The notes beneath the pieces are model-generated. The model was not told where the DNA came from and did no database searches. It saw nothing but the letters and a program-made list of their open reading frames with translations. A stretch of 5,529 nucleotides of DNA from positions 1 to 5,529 of the forward strand of contig DAHZDR010000037.1 in assembly GCA_027403435.1 (NCBI GenBank), in the 5' to 3' direction. The position numbers were made by a program, and so were the translations under genes. Source of the stretch: Deltaproteobacteria bacterium (GTDB lineage: Bacteria > Desulfobacterota > Binatia > Binatales > Binataceae). Shown in pieces: positions 1-5,529 of the stretch. The first letter of the stretch is position 1, and every line of letters begins with the position of its first letter.

Positions 1-978
1 GCTGATCGGCAATGTCAGATGCGCGATCAAGGCGTCGGCGGCCGCAACTCCGCCTTTCATCTTGAAACTCAGCATCCCGCCGTAGCCGTCCAGGAGTTCG
101 CGGGCGCGAGCGTGGTCGGGATGCGTCTCGAGGCCAGGGTAATTGACCTTGGCGATTTGCCTGGCGTCCGCAAGGAACCGCGCGATGGCCGCCGCGGCCT
201 GATTCTGATGGCGCACGCGGACGCCCAGCGTCTTGATCCCGCGATGCATCAAAAAGCAGGCGTACGGATCGAGCGATCCGCCGAGATGCGCGGCGGCGCG
301 ATTGATGCGCGTAACCAGATCGGCGCGCCCGATCACGGCGCCGGCGACGACATCGGAATGGCCGCCAAGGTATTTCGTGCCGCTATGGATCGAAAGGTCG
401 AAACCGGCGGCGGCGGGACGAAAATTGATCGGGCTGGCGAAGGTGTTATCGACGATCGCGATCAGGCCGTGGTCGCGCGCAAACGCGACCGCCGCGCGCA
501 GGTCCGCGACCCGCATCAGCGGATTCGAGATGGTCTCGACGTAAAAGACGCGGGTGTTGGGCGTCAGCGCCTTGGGCCATGAAGCGGGGTCGCCGGCGTC
601 AACGAAATCCACGCCGAGGCCGAAGCGCGGGAACTCATGGCGCATCAGGTCGTGCGCGCCGCCGTACAGGCAATCCTGCGCGATCATCCGATCGCCCGCG
701 CTCATCAGCGCCATCAGCGTGGTCGTAATCGCCGCCATCCCGCTCGCCAGCACCAGCGCGGATTCGGCGTTTTCGATCGCCGCGAGCTTGCGATGGAGCG
801 CGTCGTGATTCGGCGTATTGTTCAGCCGGATATAACGCAGCGCGTGATCATCCGTCCCGCCGCGATAGGCGAAGGTCGAGGACTGGAAGATGGGCATGCT
901 GACGGCGCCCTCGATTAAGGGATCCGGCTCGCCGGCATGGATCAGGCGTGTGTCGATACCGCGCATCGGCCGCTTCAT
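1..978 (-). CDS. Cys/Met metabolism PLP-dependent enzyme (trans-sulfuration family), C-terminus cut by window edge
   Basis: Reading the complement from 978 down to 1 gives 326 residues with no stop. Family members are about 380-400 residues, so some 60-70 C-terminal residues lie outside the window. The fold-type I PLP signature is clear: ASGMAAI at 78-84, LYGGAHD at 104-110 (Tyr105 should stack on the cofactor ring), VDNTF at 176-180 (Asp177 contacts the pyridine nitrogen) and SGTKYLGGHSD at 199-209, where Lys202 is the expected Schiff-base lysine. Known members catalyse cystathionine gamma-synthase, cystathionine lyase, O-acyl-homoserine sulfhydrylase or methionine gamma-lyase reactions in the cytoplasm. 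The exact reaction cannot be told here. Methionine gamma-lyase is less likely, because its characteristic Cys after YG is Gly107. The ATG at 978 is preceded by AGGGGAA (992-986) with a 7-base spacer. An ATG at 983 is out of frame and stops at once; Met5 is a weaker alternative start. The motif YIRLNNTPNH (49-58) departs from the usual YSRxGNPT. The gene is divergent from thiO. Confidence 0.93.
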   Translation of the reverse strand, partial: MKRPMRGIDTRLIHAGEPDPLIEGAVSMPIFQSSTFAYRGGTDDHALRYIRLNNTPNHDALHRKLAAIENAESALVLASGMAAITTTLMALMSAGDRMIAQDCLYGGAHDLMRHEFPRFGLGVDFVDAGDPASWPKALTPNTRVFYVETISNPLMRVADLRAAVAFARDHGLIAIVDNTFASPINFRPAAAGFDLSIHSGTKYLGGHSDVVAGAVIGRADLVTRINRAAAHLGGSLDPYACFLMHRGIKTLGVRVRHQNQAAAAIARFLADARQIAKVNYPGLETHPDHARARELLDGYGGMLSFKMKGGVAAADALIAHLTLPIS

Positions 979-985
979 CGCATAC

Positions 986-992
986 TTCCCCT
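986..992 (-). promoter_or_regulatory. Shine-Dalgarno of the PLP enzyme gene
   Basis: The complement reads AGGGGAA, ending 7 bases before the ATG at 978. This is good spacing for ribosome binding and it supports that start over the out-of-frame ATG at 983 and the in-frame Met5 codon at 966. Confidence 0.7.
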
Positions 993-1028
993 GTGGCGCC
1001 GCCGTGGCGCCGGGTTGCTGGTGGCGCC
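993..1028. repeat. Three direct GTGGCGCC repeats, possible operator
   Basis: GTGGCGCC occurs at 993-1000, 1004-1011 and 1021-1028, with start-to-start distances of 11 and 17 bases. Each contains the palindrome GGCGCC. The cluster lies next to the Shine-Dalgarno of the PLP enzyme gene, inside the divergent promoter region. It could be a repressor-binding cluster, but short GC-rich words recur by chance in DNA of this composition, so the functional reading is only an inference. Confidence 0.3.
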
Positions 1029-1100
1029 GGCCCGCCGCGGGCGCGGCCGGTCCGTTCGATGGAATACCCCCGCGCGCGCCGCTAAGCTAGCGCTGGAGAC

Positions 1101-1117
1101 GGGCGCGGCGCGCGCCC
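1101..1117 (+). repeat. Perfect 7-bp hairpin just before the thiO ribosome-binding site
   Basis: GGGCGCG (1101-1107) and CGCGCCC (1111-1117) are exact inverted repeats around a 3-base GCG loop. The hairpin ends 3 bases before the thiO Shine-Dalgarno. In the transcript it could slow or modulate translation initiation. It may also be a by-product of GC-rich composition, and there is no U tract, so it is not an intrinsic terminator. Confidence 0.35.
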
Positions 1118-1120
1118 AGC

Positions 1121-1125
1121 GGGAG
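1121..1125 (+). promoter_or_regulatory. Shine-Dalgarno deciding the GTG start of thiO
   Basis: GGGAG lies 7 bases before GTG at 1133. No in-frame ATG is available close by, and translation from this GTG gives an N-terminus that begins at the expected place just before the FAD-binding glycine motif. This makes the GTG start convincing. Confidence 0.7.
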
Positions 1126-1132
1126 CATTTAC

Positions 1133-2254
1133 GTGAAAGCGGTTATTGTCGGCGGCGGAATTATCGGCGGCGCGATTGCCTGGCGGCTCGCCCGCGACGG
1201 CGTCGCCGCCACCGTGCTCGAGCGCGGCCGGCTTGGGCGCGAGGCGTCATGGGCCGCGGCCGGAATGATCGCGCCGCAAGCCGAAGCGCAGAGCGCCGGA
1301 CTGTTCTTCGATCTGTGCATGGCTGGACGCCGCGTTTTCGCGGCGACCGTCGAACGGCTAATTGCGGATTCGGGCGTCGATCCCGAATATGACGCGCAGG
1401 GGATTCTGTATCTTGCGCTGGACGCCGCCGAACACGCCGAACTGACCGCGCGCGCCCGCTGGCATCGCGAGTGCGGGGCGCTGGTCGAGGAGTTGTCGCC
1501 CGCCGAAGCGCGGCGGCTCGAACCGGCGATTTCGCCGGCCATCGTGCATGCCCTGCATTTCTCCGATAATCGGCGGGTGGATAATCGCAAGCTCACGCAA
1601 GCCTATGTCGCGGCGGCGCTCGCCGCCGGCGCGGCCGTTCGCGAAAACGCCCGCGTTGACGCGATCGTCACGGCCGGCGGACGCGCGACCGGCGTGCGGC
1701 TCGACGACGGCGCGCGGCTCGACGCCGACCTCGTGATTATCGCGGCGGGCGCATGGTCGCACGAAATCCGCGGCCTCGAAGGCGATCGCGTGCGGCTGTT
1801 TCCGGTGCGCGGGCAAATCCTCTGCTTCGAGGCGCGCCCGCGCCTGCTCGGCCCGGCGCTGTTTTCGCCGCGCGGCTACCTGGTGCCGCGTCGGGACGGG
1901 CGGATTTTGGCCGGCTCGACGATGGAGGAGGCCGGCTACGACCAGAGCGTGACGCTCGCCGGAATCGAAAAGATCGCGCGCGGCGTGGCGGCCATGGCCC
2001 CCGCGATCGGCGAGTTGCGTTTTCGCGAGGCTTGGGCCGGTCTGCGCCCGGCCACGCGCGATTTGCTGCCGGTGCTCGGTCCGTCGCCGACCGCGCCCAA
2101 CGTAATCTGGGCGACCGGCCATTACCGCAGCGGAATTTTACTCTCGGCGCTAACCGGCGAAGTGATTGCCGACCTCGTCGCCGGACGCCGCCCGGCGATC
2201 GATCCCGCGCCGTTTTCCGCCGCGCGTTTCGCGCGCGATCGAGTCGATCTTTAA
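1133..2254 (+). CDS. thiO: Glycine oxidase ThiO (FAD-dependent), thiamine thiazole biosynthesis
   Basis: The product is 373 residues, close to the usual 360-380 of the family, with a GTG start and a TAA stop. ThiO oxidises glycine to iminoglycine with FAD and O2; the imine is used by thiazole synthase ThiG with the sulfur carrier ThiS. The N-terminal Rossmann motif GGGIIGG (7-13) and the acidic Glu30 at the end of the second strand bind FAD. ASWAAAGMIAP (38-48) is the family's flavin-contacting segment. AAGAW (204-208), RGYLVPR (247-253), AGSTMEEAGYD (260-270), AGLRP (302-306) and GHYRSGILL (329-337) follow in the DAO/GlyOX order. Tyr249, Arg305 and Arg332 match by motif the substrate-binding Tyr246, Arg302 and Arg329 of the Bacillus subtilis enzyme. 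There is no signal peptide. No thiS, thiG or other thi gene is in view. A different small-amine or D-amino-acid oxidase of the same superfamily is the main alternative. A small receiver-like gene follows after 21 bases. Confidence 0.88.
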   Translation: MKAVIVGGGIIGGAIAWRLARDGVAATVLERGRLGREASWAAAGMIAPQAEAQSAGLFFDLCMAGRRVFAATVERLIADSGVDPEYDAQGILYLALDAAEHAELTARARWHRECGALVEELSPAEARRLEPAISPAIVHALHFSDNRRVDNRKLTQAYVAAALAAGAAVRENARVDAIVTAGGRATGVRLDDGARLDADLVIIAAGAWSHEIRGLEGDRVRLFPVRGQILCFEARPRLLGPALFSPRGYLVPRRDGRILAGSTMEEAGYDQSVTLAGIEKIARGVAAMAPAIGELRFREAWAGLRPATRDLLPVLGPSPTAPNVIWATGHYRSGILLSALTGEVIADLVAGRRPAIDPAPFSAARFARDRVDL

Positions 2255-2257
2255 GCC

Positions 2258-2264
2258 GGGGAGG
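2258..2264 (+). promoter_or_regulatory. Shine-Dalgarno of the receiver-like gene
   Basis: GGGGAGG begins 4 bases after the thiO stop and ends 11 bases before ATG at 2276. The spacer is slightly long but within range. Its place in a 21-base gap supports translation of the second gene from the thiO transcript. Confidence 0.6.
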
Positions 2265-2275
2265 CGCTGACGCTG

Positions 2276-2626
2276 ATGGCCGCGACGGTTCTGATGATGG
2301 TGCGCGATCTGATGCTGCGCTCGCGAATCGAGGGCGTGGCGGACGCGCTCGGCGTTCCGGCCGTTGCGGCGGCGACGCTCGATATCGCCCGCGTTCGCGC
2401 CGCGGAAAGCGCTCCGGCCGTGATTTTCGTCGATCTCTCCGATAGCCATTTTCCCCTCGCCGAAAGCTTGCGCGAGATGCGCGCCGCCGCGCCCGCCGCG
2501 CGGCTGATCGGCTTCGCCTCGCACGTCGATCTGAAGGCGTTCAAGGCCGCGCGCGAGGCCGGTTTCGACCTCGTGCTCTCGCGCAGCGAATTCACCGCCC
2601 GCCTGCCCGAACTGCTCAAAGCGTGA
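2276..2626 (+). CDS. Small CheY-like pseudo-receiver protein of unknown function
   Basis: The product is a stand-alone 116-residue protein with the alternating beta/alpha pattern of a response-regulator receiver domain. A hydrophobic first strand (TVLMMV, 4-9) is followed by Asp11. AVIFVDLSD (48-56) puts Asp53 where the phospho-acceptor aspartate sits at the end of strand 3. LIGFASHVD (77-85) carries Ser82 at the conserved Ser/Thr position of strand 4. GFDLVLSRSEF (96-106) is the strand-5 region, where the near-invariant Lys is replaced by Ser102-Arg103. The acidic pair after strand 1 is reduced to one Asp. No output domain is present, and the protein ends after a short last helix (LPELLKA). 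The fold is therefore receiver-like, but ordinary phosphorylation by a histidine kinase is doubtful. Small proteins of this style with a GF-S-HVD segment are, as far as I recall, found in several environmental bacterial phyla without an assigned role. It is probably co-transcribed with thiO; no link to thiamine is known to me. Confidence 0.8.
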   Translation: MAATVLMMVRDLMLRSRIEGVADALGVPAVAAATLDIARVRAAESAPAVIFVDLSDSHFPLAESLREMRAAAPAARLIGFASHVDLKAFKAAREAGFDLVLSRSEFTARLPELLKA

Positions 2627-2702
2627 GCCGCGCCGGCGGCGGCTGACGCGGCCGGTTCCGCGGCGCGGGGCCGGGCGCATGGCGGCGTGCTAAAATCCGG
2701 AC
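2627..2702. other. Short intergenic gap before the helicase gene
   Basis: These 76 bases are nearly all G and C, with several possible short stems, for example GCCGCG at 2627-2632 with CGCGGC at 2647-2652. None is followed by a T tract, so no intrinsic terminator can be called. The only AT-rich stretch is TAAAAT at 2691-2696, described as a promoter candidate. Confidence 0.5.
2688..2696 (+). promoter_or_regulatory. Candidate extended -10 promoter element for the helicase gene
   Basis: TGCTAAAAT matches the extended -10 consensus TGnTATAAT at every fixed position but one. With standard sigma-70 geometry the -10 hexamer occupies -12 to -7, so transcription would start at 2703, exactly the G of the helicase GTG codon. 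No TTGACA-like -35 is visible about 17 bases upstream, which fits extended -10 promoters but also weakens the call. It is the only AT-rich run in an otherwise GC-rich gap. Confidence 0.4.
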
Positions 2703-5529
2703 GTGCCGCTCGCCGATTTCAGTCCCGCCGTGCGCGAATGGTTCCGCCGCCGCTTCGGCGCGCCGTCGCCGGCGCAGGCGCGCGGATGGCCGGTGATTGC
2801 GCGCGCCGCCGATCCGCCCGGCCATGACGTTTTGCTGTGCGCGCCGACCGGCGGCGGCAAGACGCTCGCCGCCTTCATGTGGGCGATCGATCGGCTAAGC
2901 GGCGAGGCCGCCGCCGGCCGCCTGGGCGACACGGTTGCGGTCCTCTACGTCTCGCCGCTCAAGGCGCTCGCCAACGATATTCGCCTGAACCTCGAAGAGC
3001 CGCTCGCCGGCGTGCGCGCGGTCGCCGCCGAGATGGGCGTCGAGTTCGCTCCCGTGCGCGCCGGCCTGCGCACTGGCGACACTCCCGCGAACGAGCGCAA
3101 CGCGATGCTGCGGCGGCCGCCGCAGATTCTCGTCACCACCCCCGAGTCGCTGTTTATCCTGCTGACCTCGCCGCGGTTTCGCGAAAAATTGCGCGCCGTG
3201 CGTTACGTGATCGTCGATGAATTGCACGCGATCGCCGGCGACAAGCGCGGCGCCCATCTGGCGCTTACGCTCGAACGGCTGGAGCGCCTGGTGCGCCACA
3301 GCGGCGCGCCGCGGCCGGTGCGAATCGGACTCTCCGCGACGCTCAATCCGATTGCGACGCTGGCCGCCTTTCTGGCCGGCGGCGAGGTCGCCAGCGACGG
3401 CGCGCGCCGTCCCCGCCCGGTCGAAATCGTGCGCGCCGACGACGCGCCCCGCGCGCTCGACCTGCGCGTGATCGCGCCCGGTCCCGAACTTGGCCCGCTG
3501 GCGACCCATCCGCATTGGGAAGCGATGTACGACGCCGTCGCCGGCCTCATCCGGGAGCATCGCACGACCTTGGTCTTCACGCTGTCGCGCCGCTGGGCCG
3601 AGCGGATTGCGCTCGCGCTGCAAAAGCGGGTGGGCGCCGACGCCGTAATGGCGCATCACGGCAGCCTCGCGCGCGCCGAGCGGCTCAAGGCCGAGCGGCG
3701 GCTCAAGCGCGGCGAACTGAAAGCGATCGTCGCGACCGCGTCGCTGGAACTTGGTATCGACGTGGGCGCGGTCGATCTGGTCTGCCAGATCGATTCGCCG
3801 AAATCGATTTCCGCCGCCGTGCAGCGCGTCGGCCGCTCGGGCCATCAGTTGGGCGCGACCCCCAAGGGCCGTTTTTTCGCGCTTACGACCGACGACCTGA
3901 TCGAATGCGCCGCCGCCGTCAGGGCGATTCGCGCGGGCCGGCTCGACGAGGTCGAAGTCGCGCGCGCGCCGCTCGACGTCGCCGCGCAGCAAATCGTGGC
4001 GATTGCCGCCGAAGAGGAAGACCTCGCGCGCGGCGAACTGCTCGCAATCCTGCGCGCCGCGCATAACTACGCCGGCCTGGACGACGCGGAACTGGAGCGG
4101 CTGCTCGAACAGATGGCGGCGCATTTGCCCGAGCGGATCGCGGGCGCGGCGCCGAAAATTTATTACGACCGAAGCGCGCGGCGCGTGCGGCCCCGGCGCG
4201 GCGCCCGGCTCGCCGCGATTACGTCCGGCGGCACGATTCCCGAAAGCGGCAACTACGACGCCGTAATCGCCTCCGAAGGCCGCAAAATCGGCGACGTCGA
4301 GGAGGACTTCGCGCAGGAGTCCTCGCGCGGCGACGTCTTCTCGCTCGGCTCGACGCCGTGGCGCATTCTCGGTATCGCGAAGAACCGCCTGCTGGTCGAG
4401 CCCGCGCCCGGGATGGCGCCGTCGCTGCCGTTCTGGCAGACCGAGGCGGGCGGCCGTTCGGCCGCGCTCTCGGCCGAAGTCCTCGATCTGCGCCGGGAAA
4501 TCGCGCGGCTGGCCGCCGCTGGCGAGGACGGCGCGGCCGCGGCCGCGCGCTGGCTCGCGGCCGATTGCGCGCTCGACGAAAACGCCGCCGCCCAGGCGGT
4601 CGCATGGATTCGGCGCGGCGTCGCGGCGCTGGGCGTCGTGCCCGACGAACGGACGATCGTGGTCGAGCGTTTTTTCGACGGCGTCGGCGGAACCCAGGTC
4701 GTAATCCACGCGCCGTTCGGAATCCGCTTCAACCGGGGCCTGGGCCTCGCGCTGCGCAAACGGCTCTGCCAGTCGTTCGATTTCGAAATTCAGGCGTCCG
4801 CGATCGACGACGGCGCGCTGCTCGCGCTCAACTCGCGCCACAGCTTCGAGCTGGGCGAGCTGCTGGCGATGCTCGATTCGCGCAACGCGGCGCGGGTGCT
4901 GGCGCAGGCGCTGCTCGACGCGCCGATGTTCGAGGTGCGTTTCCGCCACGTCGCCTCGCGCGCGCTTGTCGTGATGCGCTCGCTGGGCGGGCGCAAGGCG
5001 CCGGCGTGGATTCAGCGGCTGCGCACCCAGGAATTGATCGCGGCGCTTTTCCCGCAACGCAACGCCTGCTTCGAGAATCGTCCGCCGGAGATCGAAATTC
5101 CCGACCACTTTATCGTGGCCGAAACCATGCGCGAGTGTCTTGAGGAATCGGCCGACGCGCCCAGGCTGACCGCGTTGCTCGCCGGAATCGAAGCGGGCGA
5201 AGTGCGGGTGCGGACGGTCGATAGCGTCGCGCCGTCGGTCTTCGCGCAGCGGATTTTGCTGGCGTGGGACTATTCGTTCCTCGACGGCGGCGAACGCGCC
5301 GATCGCCGCAGCCGCTCGGTTACGATGAATCGCGCGCTGGCCGAGGAAGTGTTCCGCGACGACGATCTCTCCGGCCTGATCGCGCCCGAGGCGCTCGCGC
5401 GCATCCGCGCCGAACTCGACGCGACCGCGCCGGGTTATCGCCCGCGCAATCCCGACGAGTTGCACGAACTGATTCGCGAACGCGGCGCGATCGCGGAGGA
5501 TCGCATCGCCGCGCTCGATGGCGCCGCGA
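2703..5529 (+). CDS. lhr: Lhr-type ATP-dependent helicase (superfamily 2), C-terminus cut by window edge
   Basis: The window holds 942 residues with no stop. Lhr enzymes are 3'-to-5' ATP-driven single-strand DNA translocases that unwind RNA:DNA and DNA duplexes and are linked to DNA repair. All helicase motifs are present: APTGGGKT (47-54, Walker A, Lys53), VSPLKAL, TPESL, DELH (172-175, Walker B), GLSAT (209-213), AHHGS (317-321), SLELGID (347-353) and QRVGRSGH (374-381, with the arginine finger). Lhr-specific parts follow: a winged-helix stretch (about 430-500), SGGTIP (508-513), LPFW (575-578) and GGRS (583-586) in the beta-barrel module, and the DEAD/H-associated segment with RFFDGVGG (656-663) and IHAPFG (668-673). 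Later family marks are HFIVAETMREC (802-812) and SFLDGG (858-863). PDELHE (917-922) looks like the entry to the Lhr C-terminal domain, so the full protein is probably about 1,400-1,500 residues. GTG at 2703 is the first possible start, because TAA at 2691-2693 is in frame upstream; no Shine-Dalgarno is seen. Walker A has Gly51 where Ser is usual. Confidence 0.95.
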   Translation, partial: MPLADFSPAVREWFRRRFGAPSPAQARGWPVIARAADPPGHDVLLCAPTGGGKTLAAFMWAIDRLSGEAAAGRLGDTVAVLYVSPLKALANDIRLNLEEPLAGVRAVAAEMGVEFAPVRAGLRTGDTPANERNAMLRRPPQILVTTPESLFILLTSPRFREKLRAVRYVIVDELHAIAGDKRGAHLALTLERLERLVRHSGAPRPVRIGLSATLNPIATLAAFLAGGEVASDGARRPRPVEIVRADDAPRALDLRVIAPGPELGPLATHPHWEAMYDAVAGLIREHRTTLVFTLSRRWAERIALALQKRVGADAVMAHHGSLARAERLKAERRLKRGELKAIVATASLELGIDVGAVDLVCQIDSPKSISAAVQRVGRSGHQLGATPKGRFFALTTDDLIECAAAVRAIRAGRLDEVEVARAPLDVAAQQIVAIAAEEEDLARGELLAILRAAHNYAGLDDAELERLLEQMAAHLPERIAGAAPKIYYDRSARRVRPRRGARLAAITSGGTIPESGNYDAVIASEGRKIGDVEEDFAQESSRGDVFSLGSTPWRILGIAKNRLLVEPAPGMAPSLPFWQTEAGGRSAALSAEVLDLRREIARLAAAGEDGAAAAARWLAADCALDENAAAQAVAWIRRGVAALGVVPDERTIVVERFFDGVGGTQVVIHAPFGIRFNRGLGLALRKRLCQSFDFEIQASAIDDGALLALNSRHSFELGELLAMLDSRNAARVLAQALLDAPMFEVRFRHVASRALVVMRSLGGRKAPAWIQRLRTQELIAALFPQRNACFENRPPEIEIPDHFIVAETMRECLEESADAPRLTALLAGIEAGEVRVRTVDSVAPSVFAQRILLAWDYSFLDGGERADRRSRSVTMNRALAEEVFRDDDLSGLIAPEALARIRAELDATAPGYRPRNPDELHELIRERGAIAEDRIAALDGAA

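Larger units (their letters stand above)
979..1132. other. Divergent intergenic region between the PLP enzyme and thiO
   Basis: These 154 bases must carry the promoters of both divergent genes. They are very GC-rich. No -35/-10 pair close to the sigma-70 consensus stands out on either strand. The only -10-like string is the weak TAAGCT at 1083-1088 (plus strand), overlapped by a similarly weak TAGCTT on the complement, and neither has a credible -35. The region contains three direct copies of GTGGCGCC (993-1000, 1004-1011, 1021-1028) and a perfect 7-bp inverted repeat at 1101-1117. I see no TPP riboswitch motifs (CTGAGA, ACCTGA) before thiO, and no SAM-riboswitch-like leader before the PLP enzyme. 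Confidence 0.6.

Noticed and set aside
19..582. A 187-codon plus-strand open frame over the PLP enzyme
   Set aside because: It is the codon-aligned complement of the real minus-strand gene, which carries the full PLP-enzyme motif set and a good ribosome-binding site.
979..1132. A TPP or SAM riboswitch in the divergent intergenic region
   Set aside because: The conserved TPP core words are absent, and the space before the PLP enzyme shows no SAM-type alternating stems or terminator. The two neighbouring genes were the only reason to expect one.
1358..2122. A 254-codon open frame antisense to thiO
   Set aside because: It is codon-aligned with thiO and explained by the same rarity of TTA, CTA and TCA codons. 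It has no recognisable domain, and the sense frame is an unmistakable flavin oxidase.
2627..2680. GC-rich inverted repeats as a possible terminator after the receiver gene
   Set aside because: Stems are only 5-6 bp with alternative pairings, and none is followed by a T run. In DNA of this composition such pairings are expected by chance.
2895..5465. An 856-codon open reading frame antisense to the helicase gene
   Set aside because: It is exactly codon-aligned with the sense frame, so it stays open simply because TTA, CTA and TCA codons are avoided in this high-GC gene; it ends at the sense CTA codon at 2895-2897. Its translation is rich in Arg, Ala, Gly and Asp without recognisable domains, while the sense frame has every Lhr motif.
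1..5529. A mobile element, defence island or CRISPR locus
   Set aside because: There is no transposase, integrase, Cas, restriction or toxin-antitoxin gene, no spaced repeats and no terminal inverted repeats. Lhr-type helicases occur in some defence contexts, but this one has the standard repair-helicase layout and metabolic neighbours.

Overview
This is an ordinary chromosomal window from a high-GC bacterium, estimated by eye at about 65-70% G+C. Codons end almost always in G or C, two of the four genes start with GTG, and gaps between genes are short. Lineage cannot be fixed from the sequence. The codon style and the gene families would suit an environmental Gram-negative phylum, but that is a weak inference. 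I see no rRNA, tRNA, CRISPR array, insertion sequence, integrase or phage gene.

Layout. Positions 1-978 (minus strand) hold most of a Cys/Met-metabolism PLP-dependent enzyme (cystathionine gamma-synthase / trans-sulfuration family). Its C-terminus runs off the left edge. A 154-base divergent intergenic region (979-1132) separates it from a plus-strand series of three genes. These are a ThiO-type glycine oxidase (1133-2254, GTG start), a small degenerate CheY-like receiver-fold protein (2276-2626), and, after a 76-base gap, the first 942 residues of a long bacterial Lhr-type superfamily 2 helicase (2703 to the right edge, GTG start, no stop reached).

How they fit together. The ThiO gene and the receiver-like gene are 21 bases apart with a strong Shine-Dalgarno between them, so they are probably one operon. 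ThiO makes the glycine-derived imine used to build the thiazole ring of thiamine. The trans-sulfuration enzyme belongs to sulfur amino-acid metabolism. Lhr is a DNA-repair helicase. No shared pathway is evident beyond the two metabolic genes lying back to back, and I do not see evidence for a novel multi-gene system.

The most checkable unusual points are four. An extended -10-like element is placed so that transcription would start on the GTG of the helicase gene (a leaderless-mRNA candidate). The PLP enzyme has an altered phosphate-binding motif. The receiver protein keeps the phospho-acceptor aspartate but lacks the usual lysine. An 856-codon antisense open frame across the helicase gene is best explained by codon usage.
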